Shown: positions 48,226-57,323, numbered from the stretch's first letter. The stretch: 64,000 nucleotides of DNA from Williamsia soli (GCF_017377795.1 NZ_JAFRDR010000008.1:186001-250000); one strand, 5' to 3'. The notes: generated by a model from the letters alone, not told the origin. A program made the numbers and translations.

Positions 48226-50361
48226 ATGAGCACGACCGACACCCCCAGCGAGGCACCCCCGTCCGAGCAGGCGGCGGCCCCATCGCCCCTCGCGAAGGTG
48301 TTCGGTGCCATCAGCTGGACTGCGCGCAAAGTACCGTTCACGACCACAGTCGTCGTGGCGATCATCGTCATCGGCATCGTCACCGGCGCCCTGTGGGAGA
48401 CGGTCGGCGACAAGAGCTGGTTCAACGACATCGCGTACGGCTATCCACCGCTGACCGAGAGCAAATGGTGGACTCCGCTGTCGGGCATGTTGTTCAAGTC
48501 CAGTCCGCTCAGCTACCTCTTCATCACGCTGCTGTTCGCGATCTTCGTGGGCTGGAGTGAATGGCTCCTGGGCACGGTCAGGGTGGCGATCGTCACCGTC
48601 GTGGGGCAGCTCATCGGCGTGCTCGGTGCCATCGCCTTCATCGCGATCTTCCGTCCGACGAGCTGGGCCTGGGTCGATCACCTCGCCGAGGTGCGCGACG
48701 TGGGCGTCACCACCGCCATCGTCGCCGCGATCGCCGCCGCAAGCGCCACCCTCAAATCGCCGTGGCGCCTACGGGTCCGGGCTGTTCTCCTGGCGTATGT
48801 GGCGATCTCGTTCCTGTTCGAAGGCAAGCTGGCGGATGTGACCCACCTGATCGCGGTGGTGGTCATGCTGATCGTCGGCGAGCGGTTCTTCAGCAAGAGC
48901 GAGTCCGGTGTCATGCCTCGTACCCGCCAGGAAATCCGGATGATCAGCTTCCTCGGTCTGGTCCTCATCGGAGTCGTCAACATCGCGGTCGCGGTGTTCC
49001 CAGGTGACGGGCCGTTCGGGCCGACGGACTCGAACGACAGCCTCAGCTGGGGTTCGATAGTCAGCGTCCTGATCGTGCTGCTCATCGCCGACCAACTCCG
49101 CCGAGGCCGTAAATGGGCCTGGTGGGTCACCGTCGTCTATGGCCTGCTGTACATCGCCTTGCTGGTTCTGGTCCTCATTGCCGTGATCACCTCGAGTTTC
49201 GAGGGCAAGGGCGCCGTCACCGTCGGTACCGGACTTCTCTGGATCGTCGAGCTGACCCTGCTGTTCGGTGGCCGCTATGCGTTCATGGTCCCGCTGAACA
49301 GCCGGAAAGCCATGGCGGGCATGGGTGGTTCGAATCCCGCAGAACAGGTCCGCAGCCTCCTGAAGAAGTACGGCGGCAGCACCATGAGCTGGATGATCAC
49401 CTGGGAGAACAACCAATACGCGTTCACCAAGGACGGCGAGGGCGTAATCGGTTACCAACGTCCCGCAGGCACCGTGCTCGCGTTGGCCGATCCCGTCTGT
49501 GCGCCAGAAAAACTCGAGGAGACCATCCGCGAGTTCACCGATATGGCCGAGAACAGCGCTCGGATCCCGTGCTGGTTCTCCGTCAGCGAGGCCACCGCCT
49601 CCATCGCCCGCGACATGGGCTGGCGAACCCTGCAGATCGCCGAGGACACGATCATCGACCTCCCGACGCTGGCCTTCAAAGGCAAACCGTGGCAGGACAT
49701 CCGATCGGCTCTCAACCGGGCGAAGAAGGAGGGCATCACCTTCAAACTCACGACCCTGAAGGACGAACCCTTCGCAGTCGTGGCGCAGGTGCGGGCGATC
49801 TCCGAAGAGTGGGTGGGCGACAAGGGCCTACCCGAGATGGGCTTCACGCTCGGCAGTGTCGAAGAGGCCCTCGACCCCGAGGTCCGGGTGGCCCTGGCCA
49901 TCGACGACACCGGGTCCGTACACGGCGTGTTGTCGTGGCTGCCTGTTTTCGGCAGCGGAGACACCATGCGCGGCTGGACGCTGGACGTGATGCGCAGACG
50001 CGACGACGGCTTTCGGCCGTGCATCGAGTTCCTCATCGCGAGTTCCGCCCTCGCGTTCAAAGCCGAGGGCGCCGAGATCCTCTCGTTGTCGGGAGCACCG
50101 CTCGCACGGGCCGAGGACGAGGCCGGCGAGGTGGTGGCGATGGACCGGATGCTCGACATGATGGGTGCAGCGATGGAGCCGTTCTACGGCTTCCGGTCGT
50201 TGCACGCGTTCAAGATGAAGTTCCAACCCCGCTACGAACCGGTCTACATGTGCTTCCGGGACGAGGGCGACCTACCGCGTATCGGAGTCGCGCTCACCCG
50301 CGCCTACCTTCCGAACGCCACTCCCGGTCAGATGATCAAACTCGCAACCACCCGGGAATAG
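48226..50361 (+). CDS. MprF-type aminoacyl-lipid synthase (DUF2156)
   Basis: A 711-residue protein. The N-terminal half has about eight to ten membrane helices (VVVAIIVIGIVTGALW, YLFITLLFAIFVGW, VAIVTVVGQLIGVLGAIAF and others, to about residue 355); the C-terminal 350 residues are a DUF2156 tandem-GNAT domain (TWENNQYAFTKDGEGVIGYQ, PCWFSVSEATASIARDMGW, RSALNRAKKEGITFKL, CIEFLIASSALAFKAEGAEILSLSGAPLA). This domain transfers an amino acid from aminoacyl-tRNA to phosphatidylglycerol, diacylglycerol or a related lipid at the inner membrane face. Whether the donor is Lys or Ala cannot be read from motifs; the tRNA-like RNA and the AlaRS-like gene nearby favour alanine. Confidence 0.85.
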   Translation: MSTTDTPSEAPPSEQAAAPSPLAKVFGAISWTARKVPFTTTVVVAIIVIGIVTGALWETVGDKSWFNDIAYGYPPLTESKWWTPLSGMLFKSSPLSYLFITLLFAIFVGWSEWLLGTVRVAIVTVVGQLIGVLGAIAFIAIFRPTSWAWVDHLAEVRDVGVTTAIVAAIAAASATLKSPWRLRVRAVLLAYVAISFLFEGKLADVTHLIAVVVMLIVGERFFSKSESGVMPRTRQEIRMISFLGLVLIGVVNIAVAVFPGDGPFGPTDSNDSLSWGSIVSVLIVLLIADQLRRGRKWAWWVTVVYGLLYIALLVLVLIAVITSSFEGKGAVTVGTGLLWIVELTLLFGGRYAFMVPLNSRKAMAGMGGSNPAEQVRSLLKKYGGSTMSWMITWENNQYAFTKDGEGVIGYQRPAGTVLALADPVCAPEKLEETIREFTDMAENSARIPCWFSVSEATASIARDMGWRTLQIAEDTIIDLPTLAFKGKPWQDIRSALNRAKKEGITFKLTTLKDEPFAVVAQVRAISEEWVGDKGLPEMGFTLGSVEEALDPEVRVALAIDDTGSVHGVLSWLPVFGSGDTMRGWTLDVMRRRDDGFRPCIEFLIASSALAFKAEGAEILSLSGAPLARAEDEAGEVVAMDRMLDMMGAAMEPFYGFRSLHAFKMKFQPRYEPVYMCFRDEGDLPRIGVALTRAYLPNATPGQMIKLATTRE

Positions 50362-50369
50362 CTCGATCG

Positions 50370-50420
50370 TGGTGGGTTTTGGTGAGCAAACCTGCAGGTC
50401 GCGCTCGCCAAAACCCACCA
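50370..50420. terminator. Bidirectional terminator between the lipid synthase and the AlaRS-like gene
   Basis: TGGTGGGTTTTGGTGAGC (50370-50387) pairs with GCTCGCCAAAACCCACCA (50403-50420) over 18 positions with one G-U, around a 15-base loop that contains the palindrome ACCTGCAGGT. It fills the gap between the two convergent genes. Confidence 0.8.
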
Positions 50421-50428
50421 TCATCGGA

Positions 50429-51841
50429 TCAGTCGGCGGTGGCGCCGAGCTTGGTTGACGCCTGCGAACGAGCACGCTGCGCTTCGATCTCCGCATCGAA
50501 CTCCGCCCGCCAATTCACCGTCATCGGCAAGCCACGTGTCACGGCCTCCTCGGCAGACAACTCGACCGGGAACCCGAACGTGTCGGACAACTTGAACAGA
50601 TCCTTACCGGTCACCGTCTCGCCGGTCTTGCCGAGCCGCTTGAGTTCGCGCAGCCCCTTGCCGAGAGTGCGACGGAAGGACCGCTCCTCCTTTTCCAGCA
50701 CCTCGATCACGTTCTCGCGGCGCTCGGCGACTTCCGGGTAGGCGTCGGTGTAGAGATCTGCGACCACCGGTACGAGCTGCGTCAGCAGCTTGTCCTGGAC
50801 GCCGAGCTGGTGAGCGAACCGGATCGCCCGGCGCACCAGCCGGCGCATCACGTATCCCTGTTCCTTGTTCGACGGCACCACGCCGTCCACCGCGAGGAAG
50901 ACCGCGCCACGGATGTGGTCGGCGATGACCCGCATCGCCACGGTGTTCTCGTCGTACCCGACCCCGGACAATTCCTCGATCTTCTGCACGATCGGCCACA
51001 GCAGACTGATCCGGTACACATCAGGACTGTCGATCGACGCGGCCGCGATCCGTTCGAGGCCACCGCCGTAATCGACGTTGAGTTTGGGCAATTCGGCGAA
51101 GCCCTCCACCGTCTTGGCGTATTGCATGAACACCGAGTTGCCGATCTCCATGTACTGCCCACCGTCGGAGTTCTGATGTGGGTACTTGCCGAACGCGGTG
51201 TCGTGCTCGACCTGCGGGAAGTAGTAGAAGACCTCACTGTCGGGCCCGCCGGGATCGCCGACCGGCATCGTCTCCGGTCCACCGGACCGCGACCACCAGT
51301 TCTTGTCGCTGTAGTACGCGATCCGCGCGCCCTGGTTGCCGACCTCGTTGCCGTGTTCTTCGGTCAGCAACACCACCCGGTCGGCGGAAACCCCGGCCTT
51401 GGTGAACAATTCGGTCCAGATGTCGGCGCTCTCGTCATCCCGCGGAATTCCGTTCTCGGGATCGCCCGAAAACACGGTCACGTAGATGCGATTCGGGTCG
51501 AGACCTACGATCTCGGTGAGGAAATGCCAGAACAACGGGATCTGCTCACTCTTGAAGTAGTCGCCGAGACTCCAGTTCCCGAGCATCTCGAAGAACGTCG
51601 TGTGCCGGTTGTCGCCCACCTCTTCGATGTCCTGCGACCTCAGGCACGTCTGCGAATCAGCAAGTCGCTTCCCCGACGGGTGTTCGGCACCGAGCAGGTA
51701 CTTGAGTAGCGGCTGCATGCCGCTGCCCGTGAACAGCGTCGTCGGGTCATCTTTGGGCACAAGCGGTGCGCGGGGAATCACGGTATGACCGCGTTCGGTC
51801 ATCAACGCGAGATAGGCACTGCGGATCTCATTGGCATCCAT
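50429..51841 (-). CDS. Stand-alone alanyl-tRNA synthetase catalytic domain (AlaRS-like paralogue)
   Basis: A 470-residue protein corresponding to only the N-terminal half of AlaRS (full-length about 875-900). Class II core motifs are intact: TGSGMQPLLKYLLG, TCLRSQDIEEVGDNRHTTFF, FEMLGNWSLGDYFK (motif 2), GNSVFMQY and GGGLERIAAA (motif 3). The tRNA-recognition part is also present (VIADHIRGAVFLAVDG, VPSNKEQGYVMRRLVRRA, KLSDTFGFPVEL). The editing domain and C-Ala domain are absent, with a natural stop rather than decay. An equivalent E. coli fragment (residues 1-461) still charges tRNA-Ala and minihelices. It converges on the lipid synthase and is unlikely to be the housekeeping alaS. Confidence 0.88.
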   Translation of the reverse strand: MDANEIRSAYLALMTERGHTVIPRAPLVPKDDPTTLFTGSGMQPLLKYLLGAEHPSGKRLADSQTCLRSQDIEEVGDNRHTTFFEMLGNWSLGDYFKSEQIPLFWHFLTEIVGLDPNRIYVTVFSGDPENGIPRDDESADIWTELFTKAGVSADRVVLLTEEHGNEVGNQGARIAYYSDKNWWSRSGGPETMPVGDPGGPDSEVFYYFPQVEHDTAFGKYPHQNSDGGQYMEIGNSVFMQYAKTVEGFAELPKLNVDYGGGLERIAAASIDSPDVYRISLLWPIVQKIEELSGVGYDENTVAMRVIADHIRGAVFLAVDGVVPSNKEQGYVMRRLVRRAIRFAHQLGVQDKLLTQLVPVVADLYTDAYPEVAERRENVIEVLEKEERSFRRTLGKGLRELKRLGKTGETVTGKDLFKLSDTFGFPVELSAEEAVTRGLPMTVNWRAEFDAEIEAQRARSQASTKLGATAD

Positions 51842-51960
51842 GCGGATTACTCTGCCAAGTTCGGGCCCTGAATGCGCGGTGAATGGCGTGGTCCGTCAAA
51901 ATACCGAGCAGCGGGCCGGGGGTGCTGCCGGTCCGAAGCACGATCCCCTAGAGTCAGATC

Positions 51961-52815
51961 GTGGCCAACCCCAAGAAGCTCCTTTCGCAGCTGTCCAAGA
52001 CCGGACCGCACAAGGTTCTGCGCGGCGACATGGCGATCGTCGGGTTACCCGGCACCCTCTATGCCCCTGCCGAGGGGAAGGACCTCCCGGGAATCGCCTT
52101 CGGCCACGGCTGGCTCACCGGCGCCAAGCAGTACTACAAAACCCTGGCGCACCTGGCGTCGTGGGGCATTGTCGCCGCGGCTCCGACCACCGAGAAGGGC
52201 ATGCTGGCGTCGGATCAGGGACTCGCCGCCGACCTGGAGACAACGTTGTCGGTGATCAGCGAGGTCCGGCTGGGTGCAGGCGACATCACCGTCCACAAAC
52301 ATCGACTGGGTCTGACCGGCCACGGCTTCGGTGCCTCGGCCGCAACTCTCGCCGCCGCCCGAAGCGATCGGGCCAAAGCACTTGCCGCACTCTTTCCGGC
52401 TCCGACGAGCAGCGCGGTCCTGCCTGCCGCGCGCGAGGTCACGGTGCCGGCTCTGATCGTCGTCGCGCCGGGCGAACTCGAGTCGATGACGTCCAACGCG
52501 CTCGCTCTGCGGCGTGCCCTCCGCGCCGATCACACTGTGCTCCGGATGGCACCGCGGACCGAGAACCGGGGTCTGGCCGAAGGTTTCAGTGTGCGATCCA
52601 AGCTCGGAGCCGGCGGCAACGACAGGAAGACCCAGAAGATCAGCAGGGGCGTCCTCACCGGGTTCCTGCTCCATCAGCTCACCGAGGACAGCAAGTACGC
52701 CGCGTTCAGCGACCCGGACGCCGGCCTCGGCAAGCTCTTGACCGTCGATCCCGACGCGCTCCCGCCAGGCACAGAAGACCTGATCGATCCGCTGACCCGA
52801 CTGTTGCGGAAGTAA
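51961..52815 (+). CDS. Dienelactone-hydrolase-like alpha/beta protein with Gly at the nucleophile position
   Basis: A 284-residue alpha/beta-hydrolase-fold protein starting at GTG 51961. PGIAFGHGWLTGAKQYYKTLAHLASWG matches the oxyanion region, and VPALIVVAPGELESM is the strand carrying the acid. The nucleophile elbow reads LTGHGFGASAA, so the catalytic Ser of GxSxG is Gly, and no obvious catalytic His is visible in the last third. It is therefore either catalytically dead or uses another chemistry. It is divergent from the AlaRS-like gene across 119 bases and convergent with the ESX-type cluster. Confidence 0.75.
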   Translation: MANPKKLLSQLSKTGPHKVLRGDMAIVGLPGTLYAPAEGKDLPGIAFGHGWLTGAKQYYKTLAHLASWGIVAAAPTTEKGMLASDQGLAADLETTLSVISEVRLGAGDITVHKHRLGLTGHGFGASAATLAAARSDRAKALAALFPAPTSSAVLPAAREVTVPALIVVAPGELESMTSNALALRRALRADHTVLRMAPRTENRGLAEGFSVRSKLGAGGNDRKTQKISRGVLTGFLLHQLTEDSKYAAFSDPDAGLGKLLTVDPDALPPGTEDLIDPLTRLLRK

Positions 52816-52828
52816 GTTCTCCGACCGC

Positions 52829-53209
52829 TCAGCGGTCGGTGAGCCAGCCGCTCGAGAACGAGAAATCCATCGTCCCGTCCTGCTCGTCATCGTTGCGATG
52901 AGCCGGCAGCGGTTCGTCGGCGACGGGGACCGACGTAGGCGTCGGGATGGCCGCGGGCACCGAGGCCGCACCCCGCGCCCCGGGCGCCGGAGTGTGGGGA
53001 CTGAGGTCGATGTCGTCGGCGGGCAACAGGATTGCACCCCGTGCCGCAATCGCTGCGCGGGTACTGCCGCGGCGATGGTCGGCGTTCTCGATTGCGATCC
53101 GAAGTCGTTCCTCGAGTGCGCGCTGTTGGTCTCGGTAGGTTCGCACCGCGGATCCGGTCTCTGCCCGTGCGCGTTCGGCGATCGAATCGAAGAGATCCGC
53201 GATGCTCAT
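52829..53209 (-). CDS. Small coiled-coil protein of the ESX-type cluster
   Basis: A 126-residue protein starting at ATG 53209, overlapping the previous stop by 4 bases. The first 60 residues are helical and charged (LFDSIAERARAETGSAVRTY, QQRALEERLRIAIENADHRR), suggesting a coiled coil. The second half is Pro/Ala-rich and disordered, ending MDFSFSSGWLTDR. No family is recognised. Its coupling to the EspC-like and Pro-rich genes suggests it acts with them, for example as a cytosolic chaperone or a secreted partner. Confidence 0.65.
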   Translation of the reverse strand: MSIADLFDSIAERARAETGSAVRTYRDQQRALEERLRIAIENADHRRGSTRAAIAARGAILLPADDIDLSPHTPAPGARGAASVPAAIPTPTSVPVADEPLPAHRNDDEQDGTMDFSFSSGWLTDR

Positions 53210-54726
53210 TGGTCACCCGCCAGGGCGAGAACACCGTCGTCGCCAGGTGCGGGTGGGCTTTGATCGGTGGCTTGCGGCGCGACCTGGGTGCTCGGCTCCG
53301 GTAGCCGCGCCGGGTGTGGATTCGGGACTTGCCCGCTGGGAGCCGTTCCAGGAGTCACCGGCACCGGGCAGGTGTCGGTTTCGGGCTCTGGCGTGGGTGG
53401 TGGTTTTTGCGTCTCGCTCGGTTCGTCGGTCGCACCGCTCTCGGGCGGGCCGACCGCAACAGGGTGATCGGGCCCGTCCGGCCCATCCGCGCAGCCTTGA
53501 TCTGCGTTGTCCGGGGACGTTCCCCCGCCACTGACGGTCGAGCTCGAGGAACGGCAATCGTCTCCGACCTCGCGTTCGGTGGTCTTCTCACCCAGGGCCG
53601 GCGACGCCCCGTCCGGGGGCCCGGCGACCTGCGGAGCTCCGGCAGACCCACCGACCGCCTGCACTGGATGACCGTCGGACTGCACTGAGATCACGGCATC
53701 GACGACACCGATCACGGCCCCTGCCACCGCCTGGCTGACTGCTCCGACAAGCGGCCCCAGCAACCCGGTGAGTTCGGGGAGCTCGGTGCCACCCGACGAC
53801 GCAACCGTTGGTGCGGTGATATGACCTGCGGCAGAGCCCGACCCTGCCGCGATCACCGCCCCGGCACGGGGATCGGTCACCGGCACAGCGGGAGTCGCCG
53901 GCGGCCCGCTCACTGGTTCAGCAGGCGTTGCTGTTCCCGAGGACGGTTCAGCCGTCCCTCCAGATCCGCCAGGAACCACGGGGCTGTCGGCACAGACCGG
54001 GCCGGAGCCATCCGCCGGGCCGGGGGCGGCAGCAGGAGCGCATGGTCTCGGCTGACCGCATGGGTATTCGGTGGTGTTGATGGCCTGAAGGCCGGTGCAG
54101 ACCCCGGACAGAATGGCTTCCACCGCCTGATCGCAGGTGTTGACCGACGAGGTGAACAGGTTGACCGCGGCCGTGATCGCCGCGCGTAGTTCTTCTCGCG
54201 GAGCGGTTGCCAGCGATTCGACGATGCCGGTCCACGCGCGGATCGGCATGCCGAGCAGGATGTTCGCGTCGATGGTTCCGATAGCGGTGAACTTGGCAAC
54301 CCGCGATATGTCGATACAGTCGGCGGCCACGAGCAATCCGGTCGCGAGCTCCCCGAGCGACGTGAGGTCCGCGTCTGCGCGGGGTAGGTGCGCCAAGAGC
54401 CGTTGGCGGGCAGCGGTTCCCGACCCATCGGGCCAACAATTGACCAGTGGTGCATCCTGCTCGTGCTGGTAGGCGACCTGGGCGGAGGCAGTGGTATGCA
54501 CGTTCTGGAGGATCCGCCCATCTGCACGCAGTTGATGGGTGTTGATGTCCTCCGTCTCGAAGAACCGCGCCAAGAACGTGTCGAATGCCGGGAAGGCATC
54601 GAGACCCAAGCGCCGGGCCAGCGGAGCAACGTTGTCGAAGAAGCACACGCTCGCCCTGGCGACCTCGCGTACGGCCAAGAGCTCCTCGTCGAGAGCACTC
54701 GCCGACGGCGCAGGCGGGTTACCCAT
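53206..54726 (-). CDS. Large Pro/Gly/Ala-rich protein with helical N-terminal domain
   Basis: A 506-residue protein from ATG 54726, overlapping the EspC-like gene by 8 bases. Residues 1-220 look like a helical domain (LDEELLAVREVARASVCFFD, AFDTFLARFFETEDINTHQL, LGELATGLLVAADC, RAAITAAVNLFTSS) with several Cys. The remainder is low-complexity Pro/Gly/Ser/Thr with one hydrophobic stretch (LLGPLVGAVSQAVAGAVIGVVDAV). The layout resembles large ESX-secreted or ESX-associated proteins, but no PE, PPE or WXG motif is evident. No classical signal peptide. Function unknown. Confidence 0.65.
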   Translation of the reverse strand: MGNPPAPSASALDEELLAVREVARASVCFFDNVAPLARRLGLDAFPAFDTFLARFFETEDINTHQLRADGRILQNVHTTASAQVAYQHEQDAPLVNCWPDGSGTAARQRLLAHLPRADADLTSLGELATGLLVAADCIDISRVAKFTAIGTIDANILLGMPIRAWTGIVESLATAPREELRAAITAAVNLFTSSVNTCDQAVEAILSGVCTGLQAINTTEYPCGQPRPCAPAAAPGPADGSGPVCADSPVVPGGSGGTAEPSSGTATPAEPVSGPPATPAVPVTDPRAGAVIAAGSGSAAGHITAPTVASSGGTELPELTGLLGPLVGAVSQAVAGAVIGVVDAVISVQSDGHPVQAVGGSAGAPQVAGPPDGASPALGEKTTEREVGDDCRSSSSTVSGGGTSPDNADQGCADGPDGPDHPVAVGPPESGATDEPSETQKPPPTPEPETDTCPVPVTPGTAPSGQVPNPHPARLPEPSTQVAPQATDQSPPAPGDDGVLALAGDQ

Positions 54727-55039
54727 CGAGGCGACCTGGATCGCCACCGACGAACATGGCCGCGTTCGACGAGTCCTGCCCGGCCAGTGTGTCGGCGGCC
54801 GCGGTCAGCGCCTCACCGAACGTTCGGGACGAACCCGCGAGTGCATTCACCGACTGGGCCACCGCGAGAATGCCTGCGGCGTAGTCCGTCGCATGGGTGC
54901 CGTAGCGACTCCCCATGTGTGAGCCGAAGTCGCAGTCCACGAGTTCGGTCGCAGCGACGTGCACCGCTGCCGCGCTCTGCCCGAATACACCGCCCAGTGT
55001 TCGCAACGCCTCTGGGTCGACCCTGGTCTGATCAGCCAT
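54719..55039 (-). CDS. EspC-like (DUF2580) small ESX-associated protein
   Basis: A 106-residue helical protein starting at ATG 55039 (MADQTRVDPEALRTLGG); upstream in-frame codons lack similarity. The pattern fits the EspC/DUF2580 family: a short N-terminal segment with VDPEAL, a helix rich in Ala (VFGQSAAAVHVAATELVD), a loop with GSHMGSRYGTHATDY and a second helix (AGILAVAQSVNALAGSS). EspC-type proteins are small substrates or components of type VII secretion. It is the first of three overlapping genes (106, 506 and 126 residues), about 4.7 kb from the ESX-4 genes on the same strand. Confidence 0.7.
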   Translation of the reverse strand: MADQTRVDPEALRTLGGVFGQSAAAVHVAATELVDCDFGSHMGSRYGTHATDYAAGILAVAQSVNALAGSSRTFGEALTAAADTLAGQDSSNAAMFVGGDPGRLDG

Positions 55040-55135
55040 GTTGCCCTCCCGTGGATCAGACGCAGCGCCGACCGGGCCGGTTCCATGATCCGCCAGGATG
55101 ATTCCGGACACCCTGCCGGGACGGTGTCCCTTGGT

Positions 55136-55831
55136 TCAGTCGAGCAGGTGCGCCACGGCATCGAGCAGAGCACGGGGACGCTGTGGCACGGGAACCGGCT
55201 GGACCAGCGTGAAGTCGCATCCCACGCCGCGGGCGCCACCGTCTGCCTCCTCGCTGTCCCCCACCATGAGTGCGCCCGGACCCGCAACGCCGAGGCTTCT
55301 CAGGGCCGAGGTGAAGATGGCCGGATCCGGTTTGGTGACACCGACCTCGTACGAGAGTGTGAACGTGTCGACGAGGCCACCCATGTCATGGACCTCGAAG
55401 ACATCTCGGAGATCGAACGCGATGTTGCTGACCACGCCGACACCGATGCCTGCAGACCGAAGCGAACACAGGCACCGGGCAGTGTCGGGGTACGGCTCCC
55501 ACGACCGCGGATCGATGACCCGCTCGTAAAGTGATTTCGCGTGCCCGGGCAAGGTCAGGCCGGAGCCCCGCAGGACCGCCAGGTACGCCTGTCGATGCAA
55601 CGCAGGGTCGAGGTCCCGGCGCTGCCATGCCTAGCGGCCTTCGTCGTCGAGGTCGACGGGAATCCCCACCGGAGCCGTCATCCGGCGGATCAGCTCAGCC
55701 TGCGTATGACCCTGCAACGGATCGCCGGACCCATCGCGCAGGTGCGTGAACCACTCGGCGCGTTCGGTGAACCGGAAAAGTGTCCCCGAGAAGTCGAACA
55801 GGACGGCAGAATGTGCCGCGGCGGTGGACAA
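55136..55831 (-). pseudogene. HAD-family hydrolase interrupted by one in-frame amber codon
   Basis: A 232-codon frame from ATG 55831 encodes a HAD-superfamily phosphatase: FDFSGTLFRF (motif I) near the start, VVSNIAFDLRDVFEVH (motif II), VGVTKPDPAIF (motif III Lys) and GALMVGDSEEADGGAR (motif IV). A single TAG at 55633-55631 interrupts it after DLDDEGR; translation resumes in the same frame with AWQRRDLDPALHRQAYLAVL, continuous with the family pattern. No other damage is visible. It is a very young pseudogene, a sequencing or assembly error, or a readthrough case. It begins one base after the glmM stop. Confidence 0.8.
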
Positions 55832-55832
55832 T

Positions 55833-57170
55833 TCAGGCAGCCTCCACGGCCGCAGCGATCCTCGCGGCCACCGACTGCGCCTGCTCAGCGGTCGCCGCCT
55901 CGACCATCACCCGCACCAATTGCTCTGTACCGGAAGGGCGCAGCAAGACACGGCCCGTCGCACCCAGCTCCGTTTCCGCGTCGGCCACGGCCGCCTGTAC
56001 GGATTGTGCTGCTGCCACCACATTCTTGTCTGCCACACGGACGTTGATCAGCACCTGCGGCAGGGCGTTCATGATCGCTGCCAACTCCGCCAACGACTTT
56101 CCAGTACTCGCCATCCGGCCCATGAGGGCCAGGCCGGTGAGGATACCGTCGCCAGTGGTGCCATGCGATGGGATGACCACGTGACCCGATTGTTCTCCGC
56201 CCAGAGAGAAGCCACCCGCCCGGAGTTCCTCCAGCACATAACGGTCGCCGACCGCGGTGGTGCGCACGGTGATTCCCGCGGCGGTCATCGCCAAGTGCAG
56301 GCCGAGGTTGCTCATCACAGTTGCGACCAGGGTGTCGTCCTTGAGGCTGCCCGCGTCCTTCATCGCGCTGGCGAGCACGGCCATGATCGCGTCACCATCG
56401 ACGACGGCACCGGTGGCGTCGACGGCCAGGCACCGGTCGGCATCACCGTCGTGAGCCAGCCCGAGATCGGCTCCGTAGTCGAGCACCGCAGCCCGTACCT
56501 GGTCCAAATGTGTTGAGCCACAGTCGAGATTGATGTTCTCGCCATCGGGTTCGGCACTGAGTGCGATGACGGTGGCGCCGGCACTGCGATACGCCCGCGG
56601 TGCCGCGGTGTACGCCGCACCATGGGCACAGTCGACGACCACCGTCACGGGCTTGAGGTTCACGTCAACGATGCCGGACAGGTGATCGAGATAGGCATCG
56701 ATGCCATCGGCAGCGTCGCGAACACGTCCGACTGCGGCACCGGTCGGTCGCACCACCGCGGCCCCCGCAGCCGCCTCGATGGCGTCTTCTGCAGCGTCGG
56801 AGAGTTTGTGACCGCCCGCAGCGAAGAACTTGATCCCGTTGTCGGGCATGGGGTTGTGGGACGCAGAGATCATCACACCGAATGCGGCGTCGTAAAAATC
56901 GGTCAGGTAGGCGACAGCCGGCGTCGGGACGACCCCTACACGTACGGCGTCGACACCGGCAGCGGTCAGCCCCGCGCACACCGCGGCTTCCAGCATCTCA
57001 CCAGACGCCCTCGTGTCACGGCCGACCACGGCGACCGGCCGCGCGCGGTCATCAGGACCGCCCGCCGGGAGTACCCGGGCAGCGGCCTCGGCCAGCGACA
57101 ACGCCAGCTCCGGCGTCAGGTCGGCGTTGGCCAACCCGCGGACTCCATCAGTTCCAAACAGTCGCCCCAT
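55833..57170 (-). CDS. glmM: Phosphoglucosamine mutase
   Basis: GlmM converts glucosamine-6-phosphate (from GlmS) to glucosamine-1-phosphate for UDP-GlcNAc. The 445-residue protein starts [15 protein letters not shown]. It contains the phosphoserine loop [17 protein letters not shown], the metal-binding DGDADRC, the sugar-binding GGEQSGHV and the C-terminal phosphate-binding [15 protein letters not shown]. Normal length. It follows rpsI after a 153-base gap with a terminator. Confidence 0.97.
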   Translation of the reverse strand: MGRLFGTDGVRGLANADLTPELALSLAEAAARVLPAGGPDDRARPVAVVGRDTRASGEMLEAAVCAGLTAAGVDAVRVGVVPTPAVAYLTDFYDAAFGVMISASHNPMPDNGIKFFAAGGHKLSDAAEDAIEAAAGAAVVRPTGAAVGRVRDAADGIDAYLDHLSGIVDVNLKPVTVVVDCAHGAAYTAAPRAYRSAGATVIALSAEPDGENINLDCGSTHLDQVRAAVLDYGADLGLAHDGDADRCLAVDATGAVVDGDAIMAVLASAMKDAGSLKDDTLVATVMSNLGLHLAMTAAGITVRTTAVGDRYVLEELRAGGFSLGGEQSGHVVIPSHGTTGDGILTGLALMGRMASTGKSLAELAAIMNALPQVLINVRVADKNVVAAAQSVQAAVADAETELGATGRVLLRPSGTEQLVRVMVEAATAEQAQSVAARIAAAVEAA

Positions 57171-57245
57171 CGACCATCCCTTTCTTCGAGATCTTTACGC
57201 GTTCGAGCCGGTGGACCCGCACCCCGAGTTGTCCGGTCAAAGCAA

Positions 57246-57282
57246 CAGGCAGGCGTCCAGTGAAATCCTGAACGCCTGCCTG
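57246..57282 (-). terminator. Terminator after rpsI
   Basis: CAGGCAGGCGT pairs with ACGCCTGCCTG (11 bp) around a 15-base loop. In the direction of rpsI transcription the stem is followed by TTGCTTTG, a weak T-rich run. Confidence 0.75.
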
Positions 57283-57323
57283 TGCCCAAGACCGCCTTGG
57301 TGCTCGCGGGTCCTGTAGAGAAA

